Shown: positions 34,309 through 44,474, numbered from the stretch's first letter. The stretch: 64,000 nt of DNA from JARRNE01 sp963824085 (GCA_963824085.1 CAWGNT010000017.1:62001-126000), one strand, 5' to 3'. Numbers and translations are program-made. The notes: a model not told the origin generated them from the letters alone.

Positions 34309-36255
34309 CTAGCGACCGGCCCGGTTTTCGATCAGATCGTTCACGACCGTCGGATCGGCCAGAGTCGAGGTATCGCCCAAGGTGTCGATCTCGTTGGCGG
34401 CGATCTTTCGCAGGATGCGCCGCATGATTTTGCCAGAGCGCGTCTTCGGGAGCCCCGGTGCCCACTGGATGACGTCGATCGTCGCGATCGGCCCGATCTC
34501 GTCGCGTACCAGCTTGATCAGGTCCTTCTTCAGCTCGTCGCTTGGCTCCACACCGGCCATCGGCGTGACGTACGCGTAGATGCCTTGGCCCTTTATGTCG
34601 TGCGGATAACCGACTACCGCAGCCTCGGCGACCTGCGAGTGCAGCACCAGGGCGGACTCGATTTCCGCCGTCCCCAAGCGGTGCCCGGAAACGTTCAGGA
34701 CGTCGTCGATGCGCCCGGTGATCCAGTAGTAGCCGTCGGCGTCCCGGCGCGCACCGTCACCGGTGAAATAGTACCCCGGATACTGCTTGAAGTAGGTGTC
34801 GACGAAGCGCTGGTGGTCACCATACACCGAGCGCATCTGCGCCGGCCAAGGGCGGGTGACCACGAGTGCCCCCTCGCATTCCCCCTCCAGCAGGTGTCCG
34901 TCGGTGGCGTCGACGATGCCGGGAACCACGCCGAAAAAGGGGTGGGCGGCCGATCCGGGCTTCAAACGCGTCGCCCCCGGTAAGGGCGTGATGAGATGAC
35001 CGCCGGTCTCGGTCTGCCACCAGGTGTCCACGATCGGACAGCGCTCGTCTCCCACCACTCGGTGGTACCACTCCCATGCCTCCGGGTTGATCGGTTCGCC
35101 GACAGACCCGAGGATGCGCAGAGACTTCCGCGATGTCTTCTTGACGGGCTCCTCTCCGGCTCGCATGAGGGCCCGGATGGCCGTCGGCGCCGTATAGAAG
35201 ATGGCTACCTCATGCTTGTCCACCACCTGCCAGAAGCGGGAAACGTCCGGATAGTTCGGGATGCCTTCAAACATGAGCGTGATCGCGCCGTTCGCCAGCG
35301 GCCCGTACACGATGTACGTGTGGCCGGTGACCCAGCCCACGTCGGCGGTGCACCAGTACACCTCTCCGTCTCGGTAGTCGAAGGTGTACTTGTGGGTCAT
35401 GGCGGCGAACACCAGATAGCCGCCCGTGGTGTGCAGCACACCCTTCGGCTTGCCGGTCGAGCCGGACGTGTAGAGGATAAAGAGCGGGTCCTCGGCATCC
35501 ATTTCCTCGGGGGGGCAATCAGCCGAGGCAGCCGCGATCAGATCGTGGTACCAGAAGTCCCTTCCCTCGCTCCAGGCGATCTGGCCCCCGGTTCGCCGCA
35601 CCACGAGGACGGTGCTCACGTTGGGGCAGTCCTTCAGGGCGGTGTCCGCGTTCTTCTTTAGCGGGACGTGGCGCCCACCTCGGACGCTTTCGTCTGACGT
35701 AATCAAGGCGCGGCAATCGGAATCGAGGATGCGGTCACGAAGGCTATCCGGAGAGAATCCGCCGAAGACCACGGAGTGAGTAGCGCCGATGCGGGCGCAG
35801 GCGAGCATGGCTACGGCGGCCTCAGGGATCATAGGCAGGTAAATGCAGACACGGTCCCCCTTCTTGACGCCGCGAGATTTGAGTACATTGGCGAGCCTGC
35901 ACACCTCGGCATGTAGCTCGCGGTACGTGATCTTGCGGACCTCCTGCGGATTGTCGCCCTCCCAAATGACGGCGATCTGGTCGCCTCGGGTCTCGAGGTG
36001 GCGATCTAGACAATTGTGGGAGACGTTCAGCTTTCCACCCGCGAACCACTGAATGTGCAGGTCATCGGCGTCGTAGCTGTAGTCCATCACCTGGTCCCAT
36101 CTGCGGGACCAGGTGACGAACTTCTCAGCCTGCTCGCCCCAGAAGCCTTCCGGATCCTCTACCGAACGCCGGTACATCGTCTGGTAGAGGTCGGCATCGA
36201 TGTGCGCCTCTCTTGCGATGTCGGTCGGAATCTCGTAAACCTTATGCTCCGACAT
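34309..36255 (-). CDS. acs: Acetyl-CoA synthetase
   Basis: AMP-forming acetate:CoA ligase of 648 residues, activating acetate via acetyl-AMP. Motifs include the P-loop YTSGSTGKPKGVLHTTGG, TWWQTETGG, YYFTGDGARRDADGYYWITG and PKTRSGKIMRR, whose Lys is the site of regulatory acetylation in homologues. AAAGGAGA precedes ATG 36255; the frame is open to 36339 but the extension lacks support. It leads the acetate-uptake cluster with the exonuclease, DUF294, actP and DUF4212 genes. Confidence 0.96.
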   Translation of the reverse strand: MSEHKVYEIPTDIAREAHIDADLYQTMYRRSVEDPEGFWGEQAEKFVTWSRRWDQVMDYSYDADDLHIQWFAGGKLNVSHNCLDRHLETRGDQIAVIWEGDNPQEVRKITYRELHAEVCRLANVLKSRGVKKGDRVCIYLPMIPEAAVAMLACARIGATHSVVFGGFSPDSLRDRILDSDCRALITSDESVRGGRHVPLKKNADTALKDCPNVSTVLVVRRTGGQIAWSEGRDFWYHDLIAAASADCPPEEMDAEDPLFILYTSGSTGKPKGVLHTTGGYLVFAAMTHKYTFDYRDGEVYWCTADVGWVTGHTYIVYGPLANGAITLMFEGIPNYPDVSRFWQVVDKHEVAIFYTAPTAIRALMRAGEEPVKKTSRKSLRILGSVGEPINPEAWEWYHRVVGDERCPIVDTWWQTETGGHLITPLPGATRLKPGSAAHPFFGVVPGIVDATDGHLLEGECEGALVVTRPWPAQMRSVYGDHQRFVDTYFKQYPGYYFTGDGARRDADGYYWITGRIDDVLNVSGHRLGTAEIESALVLHSQVAEAAVVGYPHDIKGQGIYAYVTPMAGVEPSDELKKDLIKLVRDEIGPIATIDVIQWAPGLPKTRSGKIMRRILRKIAANEIDTLGDTSTLADPTVVNDLIENRAGR

Positions 36256-36384
36256 GAGCCGTCTCCTTTGCGGGTGGTGCGTACCGCCGCCGACAGCGGG
36301 GCAACGTCTTGTGTACTTTATATTCAGGTCAATCGCCAATACTAAACGCTCGCCGTCGCTCCTGCTACCGGTTGCTCGGGCGGA

Positions 36385-37077
36385 TCAACCACAGAGAAAA
36401 TCCCCTAAAGCTGCGCCTCGACTGCTGCTCTGGTGGGCCGCTTGTGCCAGAAAGAGCTGAGCCGCCGCGAGGGCGTCGCTCAACGCGTTGTGTGCCCCGT
36501 AACGTGGCAGATTGTAGTGCGCGCCCAGCGCATGCAGGCGCAAGTCCGAGCCCCTAAAAGGGACGTGCCTCCGCTCGAATGTTCGTTGCGCAAGTGCTTG
36601 TGTGTCGACGGTCGGTACCAGTAGATCCCCTCCGTAAAGCCGCCGGCAGGCGGCCGCAAGAAAGCCCGTTTCGACTCGCGCGTGGTGAGCAATCATGACC
36701 TTGCCGGCGAGCTCGAGAAGGAGGCCGCGCAGGGCAATGTCCAGCTCCTCTCCCAAGGCCGCTTGATCATCCGTGATGCGGTGGATCACCGCGCTGGCCT
36801 CAGGGATCGCCCGATCTGTGCGCAGCACCTGGTGACGGGCCGTGGAAAGGTCGATGCGGCTGCCGCGTCGAACGGTAACGTACCCCACGCTGAGGATTGC
36901 ATCGGTGCTTGGATCCAGCCCGCTGGTCTCCAGATCGATAGCGAGAAAGTCTAGGCCGCGGTAGTCGCCGGACGGCTTCGGAAATGGGGTAGCAAGGAAA
37001 TCGTACAACGGCCCCGGCGGAGTCCGGCGCAGACGCCATAGCCGTCGCCGTTCGAGCGTGAAGGGCCAGATGCCCAT
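36385..37077 (-). CDS. DnaQ-like 3'-5' exonuclease
   Basis: A 230-residue DEDDh exonuclease of the DnaQ/epsilon family. Motifs are LAIDLETSGLDP (Exo I), IAHHARVETGFL (Exo II, with Val before Glu where Asp-type residues are more usual), and AHNALSDALAAAQLF (Exo III). It begins one base after the DUF294 stop, so the two are coupled. Such exonucleases recur beside DUF294/CBS proteins in acetate and actP loci, but the link between a nuclease and acetate uptake is not explained. Confidence 0.82.
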   Translation of the reverse strand: MGIWPFTLERRRLWRLRRTPPGPLYDFLATPFPKPSGDYRGLDFLAIDLETSGLDPSTDAILSVGYVTVRRGSRIDLSTARHQVLRTDRAIPEASAVIHRITDDQAALGEELDIALRGLLLELAGKVMIAHHARVETGFLAAACRRLYGGDLLVPTVDTQALAQRTFERRHVPFRGSDLRLHALGAHYNLPRYGAHNALSDALAAAQLFLAQAAHQSSSRGAALGDFLCG

Positions 37078-37078
37078 T

Positions 37079-38944
37079 TCAGGCGAAGCGACCGGCCTGG
37101 TAGCGTTGGCCCACGGACTCCTGCATGGTGTTGATCAGCGAGAAGGCGTCTTTGAGGTGGCCCCGCTCCAGGGGTGAAATCTCGTTCGGGGACAGGTAAT
37201 TGTCCGCCTTATTGCCCTCTCGGAGCTGGTGCGCCTGGTGCCGCACTCGTAGGGTGCCGATGAGCTCCATGGCGTCGACCAGGTTGGCCGCCCCGTCGCG
37301 GCTCAGCGCCTTGGTCTTGCCGGCGGCTTTCAGCCGCTCCAGGGTGTTGACCTCGGAGATACCCGCAGACAGGGCGTAGACGCGGGCAAGGTCGATGATA
37401 GGCACTGTCCCCCGGTGCTTGATATCGAAGGTATGGTCATGGTCGCCGCCGTGGATGAGGACGAAGTTGCGAAAGAATCCAAGCGGCGGGCGATGTTTGA
37501 GGGCGTTGGCGGCCATGTATGCGAGGAAGATGCGGTTGCCGCGGCTTTGCTCCTGGACGTGCTCTCCTAGCTCTTGAAACAATCCCTCTGGATCGCGGAG
37601 CGCCCGGAGGTCGAAAAATACGCTCGAGAGCATCAGGGCCATGGGCTCCGGACGCTCGATCCAATTGGTGAAGTACTTACGCCAGATGCGCAGCGGTTGG
37701 CGCCATTTCGGGTTGGAGGCCATCACGTCGCCGGGACAATAGTAGTAGCCGCACGCGTTGAGACCGTCGTTGACGCGCCTGGCGAGCTCCGCGAAGTAGG
37801 TGTCGTCTACCGGCTTTGCGTGGTCCGCCAGAAGGAGTGCATTGTCCTGGTCCGAATGTGACGACTGCTCCCTCCGGGCCTGGGAGCCCCCCACCATCCA
37901 GGCGTAGGGCACCGGCGGTGATCCGAGCTCTTCCTCCGCAAGCTCCAGGAGACGCACGGTGATCGCGTCCGTCACCGCGCTTACCGCCTGGCCCACCTGA
38001 TCGGCCGTTGCTCCTCCGTTGACGAGGTGCACCTGTAGCTCCGGCACCTTGCGGCTGATCTCCACCAGCGCTTCCGATGTGGGGGCCTTATGGATGTCGC
38101 CCACCAAATAGACCGTGTTCGCGCTCTGAAAGCGGACAAGATCCGACGTGGAAATGACGCCTACGACGTGGCCGTCATCGAGTACGGGCAGGTGGTGTAC
38201 GTTGAGGCGGGACATGGTGATCAGGGCCTGAAAGCCGAGGGTCGCCGCCTCTGTGGTGTGCAGCCGCTCGGTCATGATCTCGCGCACCGGCCGGTCGTAC
38301 GACAAACCGGCCGCGATACAGCGGCTGCGCAGGTCGCGGTCCGTGATCACCCCTGCCAGCTGGTCCTCATCCAGGATCACGAGCGAAGAAACCCGGTGCT
38401 CGGTCATGATGCGGGCCGCCTCGCGGATGCTGGTATTCGGTCGGGTACTGACGAGGGCGCGGCCGATGAGGTCTCTGATGTGGACGGTCATGAGGCTCGC
38501 CCCGGCTGCCGGGCCTAGCTTGATGACGTCGAGGGCCTTGCGCAGCCGCTCCGCGACCGAATGGTCGAAGTGTTCGGCAAAGGAAGGATAGTCGGCGCGG
38601 AGGCGGTCGAGCTCCGGGCAGGGCAGCAGGTAGGCAAGCGTGTCCTCGACCGTACTCCCGGTGAGACGGGATTCCGGATCATTGGGGCGGCAGTGGATGG
38701 GGCAGATCCCTCCCTCGGCGAGCTTGCTGACCAGATCACCTTGCGTGTCCCGCAGCTCGACCGCGCCCTGACGCAGGATATACAGGTAAGGCTGATCGGC
38801 ATCGACCGGCGGGAATGGAACGCCGCGGCGAAAATAGCGCACCATGAGTCGCCGCGGCAGCCGCTCGAGCTCCTCAGCCGGGAGGCGGTCGAATGGCGGA
38901 TGGCTAGCCAGAAATTCCCGGATCTCGATCAGCTCAACGTCCAT
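37079..38944 (-). CDS. cNMP-binding/CBS/DUF294 putative nucleotidyltransferase
   Basis: A 621-residue signalling protein. An N-terminal cyclic-nucleotide-binding-like domain (~1-130, YLYILRQGAVELRD) is followed by two CBS domains (~155-275, including VSSLVILDEDQLAGVITDRD and NVHHLPVLDDGHVVGVIST). Then comes a GlnD-like nucleotidyltransferase domain with GGSQARREQSSHSDQDNALL and a DUF294 C-terminal domain. The GS...DQDN motif suggests an active uridylyl- or nucleotidyltransferase. Genes of this type accompany actP-like symporters and may control acetate uptake (inference from clustering). Confidence 0.88.
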   Translation of the reverse strand: MDVELIEIREFLASHPPFDRLPAEELERLPRRLMVRYFRRGVPFPPVDADQPYLYILRQGAVELRDTQGDLVSKLAEGGICPIHCRPNDPESRLTGSTVEDTLAYLLPCPELDRLRADYPSFAEHFDHSVAERLRKALDVIKLGPAAGASLMTVHIRDLIGRALVSTRPNTSIREAARIMTEHRVSSLVILDEDQLAGVITDRDLRSRCIAAGLSYDRPVREIMTERLHTTEAATLGFQALITMSRLNVHHLPVLDDGHVVGVISTSDLVRFQSANTVYLVGDIHKAPTSEALVEISRKVPELQVHLVNGGATADQVGQAVSAVTDAITVRLLELAEEELGSPPVPYAWMVGGSQARREQSSHSDQDNALLLADHAKPVDDTYFAELARRVNDGLNACGYYYCPGDVMASNPKWRQPLRIWRKYFTNWIERPEPMALMLSSVFFDLRALRDPEGLFQELGEHVQEQSRGNRIFLAYMAANALKHRPPLGFFRNFVLIHGGDHDHTFDIKHRGTVPIIDLARVYALSAGISEVNTLERLKAAGKTKALSRDGAANLVDAMELIGTLRVRHQAHQLREGNKADNYLSPNEISPLERGHLKDAFSLINTMQESVGQRYQAGRFA

Positions 38945-39024
38945 TGCGCGTTCCTCCGACGGTGGGGAGGGTTAACCGTAACGCAACGAACTTCGATCGT
39001 CAGGGGTCGACCCTCATCCGTCCC

Positions 39025-39052
39025 AGAAAAAAGCCCCGCCGAAGCGGGGCTT
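39025..39052 (-). terminator. Intrinsic terminator downstream of actP
   Basis: AAGCCCCGC and GCGGGGCTT form a 9-bp stem with a CGAA loop. On the minus strand the stem is followed by a run of T. It lies after the actP stop (39079), separating the DUF4212-actP unit from the DUF294 gene. Confidence 0.88.
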
Positions 39053-39078
39053 GCCGGCTCACGTTGGATCGGGTTCGG

Positions 39079-40902
39079 TTAGTGTCCCGCAGCGGCTGCG
39101 GCACCGCGCGGGATCCGTATGTCCTCGACCAGGTGCTGGATGTGCTCCGGGGGTGCCTTGGTGAGATGAGACACGCCCCACGCCACGACGAAGTTCAGCA
39201 CCATGCCTACGGTGCCGATGCCCTCAGGCGAGATTCCGAACAGCCAGTTCTCGGGCTTGTTGGCGGCAAATGGTTCCACGAACACGCCCTTGAAGTAGAC
39301 GATGTAACCCATGGTGAAGACCAGTCCGGTCAGCATCCCTGCGATGGCGCCCCACTTGTTCATCCGCTTGTTGAAGATGCCCATTAGGATCACCGGGAAG
39401 AGCGACGAGGCCGCTAGCCCGAAGGCGAAGGCAACCACCTGGGCGACGAATCCTGGTGGTCGATAGCCCAGGTACCCGGCGATCAAAATTGCGACGGCGA
39501 TTGCGATGCGCCCCGCCAACAGCTCTGCCTTTTCGCCGATGCCCTTGGCGAAAACGCCCTTGAGCAGGTCATGGGAGACGCTGGAAGAGATCACAAGCAG
39601 CAGACCTGCAGCGGTCGACAGGGCGGCGGCGATACCACCTGCGGCGACAAGCGCGATGACCCAGTTGGGCAGTCCTGCGATCTCCGGGTTTGCCAGAACC
39701 ATGATGTCGCGGTCAACGTAGACTTCGTTCTGGTACGGCTGGTTTGGCGGTACGGCGTTCGGCGCCGGGTTGGTCACGACGCGCTGTCCGAACTCGCCGC
39801 GCTTGTCGTCGTCGAACTTCGGCTTACCGTCAAAGGCATCGCCCGCCGCGTATTGGACCTTGCCGTCCCCGTTGTGATCGTACCAGGCGATCAACTCCGC
39901 GTTCTCCCAAGTCTTGAACCAGCCAGGAATCTCCGTGTAAGGGACGCCACCCATATGGGGGCCGTTGATTGTGCCGACTAGGTTCATCCGGGCCAAGGCC
40001 GCAACGGCCGGGGCGGTGGTATAGAGCAGGGCGATGAAGAACAATGCCCAGAAGGCGGACTTGCGGGCGTCGCGTACCCGCGGGACCGTGAAGAAGCGAA
40101 CGATTACGTGCGGGAGTCCCGCCGTTCCGACCATCAGGGCGAGGGTGATCGAGAAGACGTCGATCATCGACTTGCTGGTGAATGGTTCTGTGTAGGGCTT
40201 GAAGCCGAGATCCCCCAGGGTCTGGTCCAGCTTCGTCAGGAGATATCCGCTACCGTCGGTCAGCTCAGAGCCCAAGGCGACCTGGGGCACCGGATTTCCC
40301 GTCAACTGAAACGCGATGAACACCGCCGGGACCGTATAAGCGAAGATCAGCACGCAATATTGGGCCACCTGTGTGTAGGTGATGCCTTTCATGCCGCCGA
40401 GTACCGCATACAGGAACACGATACCCATGCCGACCAGCAGACCCGTAACGATATCGACCTCGAGGAAGCGCGAGAAGACGATGCCTACGCCGCGCATCTG
40501 GCCGGCAACGTAGGTGAAGGAGATGAAGATCAGGCAGATCACCGCGACGACACGGGCGAGCTGGGAATAGTACCGATCGCCGATGAACTCGGGAACGGTG
40601 AACTTCCCGAACTTGCGGAGGTAGGGGGCCAGGAGCATGGCCAACAAGACATAGCCCCCGGTCCAACCCATCAGGTACATGGCACCGTCATAGCCGAGAA
40701 AGGCGATCAGGCCAGCCATTGAGATAAAGGACGCGGCGGACATCCAGTCCGCTCCGGTCGCCATGCCGTTGGCGATGGGATGGACGCCCTTCCCAGCCAC
40801 ATAGAACTCGCCCGTCGTGCTGGCCTTCGACCAGATCGCGATGGCGATGTAGAGGGCGAAGCTTGCCCCGACGACGAGATAGGTGATCGTTTGTAGATCC
40901 AT
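39079..40902 (-). CDS. actP: Sodium:solute symporter, acetate permease ActP-like (VC_2705 subfamily)
   Basis: Polytopic SSS-family symporter of 607 residues with about 13 membrane segments. Family motifs include GATGADWMSAASFISMAGL-like, GWTGGYVLLAMLLAPYLRKFG, FISFTYVAGQMRGVGIVFSR and GTAGLPHVIVRFFTVP. A ~100-residue hydrophilic insert near 330-430 is typical of the VC_2705 subfamily, which pairs with a DUF4212 subunit, here 22 bases upstream. Predicted to take up acetate with Na+; acs nearby supports the substrate. A strong terminator follows. Confidence 0.9.
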   Translation of the reverse strand: MDLQTITYLVVGASFALYIAIAIWSKASTTGEFYVAGKGVHPIANGMATGADWMSAASFISMAGLIAFLGYDGAMYLMGWTGGYVLLAMLLAPYLRKFGKFTVPEFIGDRYYSQLARVVAVICLIFISFTYVAGQMRGVGIVFSRFLEVDIVTGLLVGMGIVFLYAVLGGMKGITYTQVAQYCVLIFAYTVPAVFIAFQLTGNPVPQVALGSELTDGSGYLLTKLDQTLGDLGFKPYTEPFTSKSMIDVFSITLALMVGTAGLPHVIVRFFTVPRVRDARKSAFWALFFIALLYTTAPAVAALARMNLVGTINGPHMGGVPYTEIPGWFKTWENAELIAWYDHNGDGKVQYAAGDAFDGKPKFDDDKRGEFGQRVVTNPAPNAVPPNQPYQNEVYVDRDIMVLANPEIAGLPNWVIALVAAGGIAAALSTAAGLLLVISSSVSHDLLKGVFAKGIGEKAELLAGRIAIAVAILIAGYLGYRPPGFVAQVVAFAFGLAASSLFPVILMGIFNKRMNKWGAIAGMLTGLVFTMGYIVYFKGVFVEPFAANKPENWLFGISPEGIGTVGMVLNFVVAWGVSHLTKAPPEHIQHLVEDIRIPRGAAAAAGH

Positions 40903-40924
40903 CGAATTGTGCCCCCGCGCCGGC

Positions 40925-41182
40925 TCAGTCTTCGTGAACGTCGAATTTCTTGTCCAGCTGGTTCATGCGAAACACGTAGACAAGAATCAGGATGAGGAAC
41001 GTGTAGATGGACCCCTGTTGAGCGAACCAGAAGCCCAGCTTGTAACCCGCGAACTGAATGGCGTTCAGAGGCTCAGCCAACAGGATGCCGAAGCCGTACG
41101 AGACAACGAACCACAGGATTAGAAGGGAAACCAGAAGGCGCAGATTAGCCTTCCAGTACGCAGAGCGGTTTTCGGGTGTCAT
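40925..41182 (-). CDS. DUF4212 small membrane subunit of the ActP-like symporter
   Basis: An 85-residue protein with two membrane helices (LRLLVSLLILWFVVSYGFGI and YTFLILILVYVFRMNQLDKK). It matches DUF4212, the small subunit almost always encoded before VC_2705-type symporters. AAGGAGAG precedes ATG 41182. The gene-free stretch 41183-41509 between it and thrC shows no ORF or clear promoter. Confidence 0.92.
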   Translation of the reverse strand: MTPENRSAYWKANLRLLVSLLILWFVVSYGFGILLAEPLNAIQFAGYKLGFWFAQQGSIYTFLILILVYVFRMNQLDKKFDVHED

Positions 41183-41509
41183 GGGCTGTCTCTCCTTCTG
41201 GGGTGAACATTGAGAATGTTGCTTTTCGGAAGCCGGGGTTTCGGCGATCATTCCCTTTGCGATCACGCCGGCCTAGCTTCGACAGAGGCCCTCCTCGCTT
41301 CTTATTCGCCGGCGGTTCTGCCGCGTCGTCGGCTGCCCGGCATTGTGTTGTTGCCCCATTGAGCTGTCAACGACTTTGCGCCTGGGTGTTGGGCGCGGGT
41401 GCCCTCATGGTCGCAGGGATCTTGCCGACCGCGCTCTTGATCTGATCGGTCGAATTACCTAATGTGCTTTGTTTTCTTTTGGCTCTGGCTGAAGGGCCGA
41501 GGCGCAGAC

Positions 41510-42901
41510 ATGAAGTACGTCAGTACGCGCGGCGGTGTGGCGCCCGTGGGATTTGCGGACGCGGTCATGATGGGGCTGGGCACGGATGGCGGACTCCTGG
41601 TGCCGGAACGCGTTCCTCGGCTCGACGCGGAGACGCTCGCCCGTTGGGCGCGGCTGCGCTTTCAGGATCTGGCGTTTGAGGTCGTGTCTCCATTCGTCGG
41701 GGGCGAGATCAGCGACGCGGATCTCTGCGACCTCGTCAACCGTTCTTACGAGGGCTTCTCCCATCCCGAGGTGACGCCGGTCGTGTTGGCCGGCGAGTGG
41801 CGCATCCTCGAGCTCTTTCACGGACCAACCGCTGCCTTCAAGGATGTGGCGCTGCAGCTTCTGGGTAACCTCTTCGAGTACTTGCTCGAGCGAGACGGCG
41901 GACGTCTCGCCATTGTCGGCGCAACTTCGGGCGATACCGGCTCGGCGGCCATCGCGGGCGTGCGCGGCAAGTCTCGGATCGAGATCTTCATTCTGCACCC
42001 GCACGGTCGCGTTTCGCCTATTCAGGAGCGCCAGATGACGACCGTGCTGGATGCGAATGTGCACAATGTAGCCATTCGCGGGACCTTCGATGATGGTCAG
42101 CGCATCGTGAAAGCCCTGTTCAGCGATCTGGCGTTCAAGGCGAAGCACAAGCTCGCGGCCGTCAACTCCATCAACTGGGTCCGCATCCTGGCCCAGATGG
42201 TCTATTACTTTTACGCTTGGGGCCGTGCTTCGGGCGGCGACCCCGGGTTTCGGGTGACCTTCGCGGTTCCCACCGGGAATTTTGGTGACGTCTTCGCCGG
42301 CTATTTGGCCAAGCGCATGGGATTGCCCGTCGATCGGCTCATAATCGCTACCAATCGCAACGACATCTTGACGCGCTTCATTCGCACGGGAGTCTATGAG
42401 GCAGGGGACGTCTATGCGACCCTGAGTCCGGCGATGGACATCCAAATCGCCTCTAACTTCGAGCGCTACCTCTACTACCTCGTGGGGGAGGAGGCGGCAG
42501 TCGTTCGGGAGCTGATCGACGAGATGGAGCGGAGCGGGCGCATGCGCGTGACTGCGGAGCAGCGCGCCGAAGTGGCGCGGGATTTCGATGCTGCGGCCGC
42601 CAACGACGAGGAGACGCTGGAGCAAATCCGTGCGACCCATGCGGCCAGCGGTTACATCCTGGATCCGCACACGGCGGTCGGCGTGCGGGCCGCGCGTGGC
42701 TATGCGGATGCCATTTGCCTCGCCACCGCGCATCCGGCGAAGTTCAACGAGGCGGTCCGCCGAGCGATCGGCGTCGAGGCGCCCCCCCCGCCTTCTCTGC
42801 GGGGACTGATGGACAAGGAGACGCGCTGCGCCCTGCTTGATGCCACGGAGGAGGCGGTACGCGCCTACATCGGCGAGACTCTGGCAGATTCGGCGGACTG
42901 A
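41510..42901 (+). CDS. thrC: Threonine synthase
   Basis: PLP enzyme of 463 residues converting O-phosphohomoserine to threonine. The N-terminus MKYVSTRGGVAP and GLGTDGGLLVPE are typical. The PLP Lys is Lys111 in GPTAAFKDVALQLLG. IVGATSGDTGSAAI and PTGNFGDVFAGYLAKRMG complete the cofactor site. The length fits the longer class of threonine synthases. ATG 41510 is chosen; an extension to 41462 adds an unlikely Phe/Trp-rich leader. The next gene, a leuA paralogue, follows after nine bases. Confidence 0.95.
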   Translation: MKYVSTRGGVAPVGFADAVMMGLGTDGGLLVPERVPRLDAETLARWARLRFQDLAFEVVSPFVGGEISDADLCDLVNRSYEGFSHPEVTPVVLAGEWRILELFHGPTAAFKDVALQLLGNLFEYLLERDGGRLAIVGATSGDTGSAAIAGVRGKSRIEIFILHPHGRVSPIQERQMTTVLDANVHNVAIRGTFDDGQRIVKALFSDLAFKAKHKLAAVNSINWVRILAQMVYYFYAWGRASGGDPGFRVTFAVPTGNFGDVFAGYLAKRMGLPVDRLIIATNRNDILTRFIRTGVYEAGDVYATLSPAMDIQIASNFERYLYYLVGEEAAVVRELIDEMERSGRMRVTAEQRAEVARDFDAAAANDEETLEQIRATHAASGYILDPHTAVGVRAARGYADAICLATAHPAKFNEAVRRAIGVEAPPPPSLRGLMDKETRCALLDATEEAVRAYIGETLADSAD

Positions 42902-42910
42902 GGTGCCAAG

Positions 42911-44474
42911 ATGAGCGGACGGGATCGGACTATTCAGATCCTCGATACGACCCTGCGCGATGGCGAGCAGACTCACGGTGTGTCCTTCTCTCCGGAGGAG
43001 AAGACCAACATCGCCAAGGCCCTCCTGGAGCTGGTACGGGTGGATCGCATCGAGGTTGCCTCGGCTCGCGTCTCCTTAGGTGAGCTGGAGGCGGTTTCCA
43101 ACATCATCGACTGGGCGGACGGGGAGGGCCTAGCGAGGCGGGTGGAGGTGCTTGGCTTCGTCGATCACGGCAAGAGCGTGGACTGGATCGTTCAGGCTGG
43201 AGGCCGTGTGATCAACCTGCTTGCGAAGGGCAGCGAGAAGCACTGCAGGCAGCAGCTGGGCAAGACCCTGGATCAGCACGTGCGCGATGTGCGGGAGACG
43301 GTGGATATCGCCCTGGAGAAGGGTCTCGCCGTCAATCTTTACCTCGAGGACTGGTCCAACGGCTACCGGGACAATCGGGACTACGTTTACTCCCTGACGG
43401 AGCGGCTCGCCGACTCGGGTGTCGGTCATTTCATGCTGCCGGACACGCTGGGAGTCATGACGCCGGAGCGGGTCATCGCAGCCATGAGCGACATGATTCG
43501 CCGGTTCCCTCATCTCAGGTTTGATTTCCATCCCCACAACGACTATGGGCTCGCCACCGCCAACGTGTTGGCCGCTGCTCAGGCCGGAGCGGCTGCGGTT
43601 CACTGTACCGTCAATTGTCTGGGAGAGCGTGCCGGCAACGCCTCGCTGGCGGAGGTCGTGGTCAACTTGCGAGACCAGCTGGGTGTGGAGCTGGGAATCG
43701 ACGAGACGCACCTCGCCCGGGCGAGTGAGCTTGTCGAGTATTTCTCCGGCAAGCGGATCGCTGACAATGCGCCCATCGTGGGCGCCGACGTGTTCACCCA
43801 GACCGCGGGCATCCACGCCGACGGTGACAAGAAGGCCAGCCTTTACCATACCCGACTGAGCCCCGAGCGCTTTGCTCGCAGGCGCAAGTATGCCCTGGGG
43901 AAGCTGAGCGGCAAGGCTTCGCTCCTCAAGAATCTGGAATGGCTCGACATCACGCTCTCTGAGGAGAATCAGCGCAAGGTCCTCAAGCGAATTGTGGAGC
44001 TGGGGGACTCGAAAAAGGTCATTACCACCGAAGATCTGCCGTTCATCATAGCGGAGGTCCTGGAGAGCAAGGACTACGACCACCTCGAGCTCCTGGCGTG
44101 CAGTTTCACCAGCAGCATGGACCTGGAGTCCACAGCCAGTATCCGCATTCGGGTGGCAGACGAGGTCTTCAACGCCGCCGGAAGCGGCACCGGCGGGTTC
44201 GATGCTTTCATGAACGCCCTGGCGAAGGTCCTCAGAGAAGAAGGGCCTGGTGCTGCCGGAGCTGCTCGACTACGAGGTCCGTATTCCCAAGGGCGGTCGC
44301 ACGGATGCCCTCACCGAGTGCATCATCACCTGGCAGGCCGAAGAGGGAGAGTTTCGAACACGGGGCGTGCACTACAATCAGGTTTTCGCCGCCATCAGTG
44401 CGACCTTGCGCATGTTGAACGTTCTCGTGCATCGGTCCCTGAAGGGGGTCGACCCCGCCGAATCGGCTGCTTGA
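42911..44474 (+). pseudogene. Alpha-isopropylmalate synthase family protein, frameshifted
   Basis: HMGL-like acyltransferase of the LeuA/citramalate-synthase family. ILDTTLRDGEQTHGVSFSPE and FDFHPHNDYGLATANVLAA carry the metal-binding residues; a LeuA-type regulatory domain follows. Near 44235-44245 the frame breaks. The original frame runs on to 44506 with an unrelated Arg/Gly-rich tail. The next frame encodes the expected end, LPELLDYEVRIPKGGRTDAL to the stop at 44474. Removing one base in the gaagaa run restores ...LREKGLVLPELL. It is therefore a single-base insertion, real or an assembly error. Specificity (isopropylmalate, citramalate or other) is unknown; a separate leuA lies at 61659. 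The following stretch, 44475-44779, shows nothing recognisable. Confidence 0.82.

Noticed and set aside
41459..42976. 505-residue minus-strand frame opposite thrC
   Set aside because: Antisense shadow of threonine synthase, with no family features of its own.
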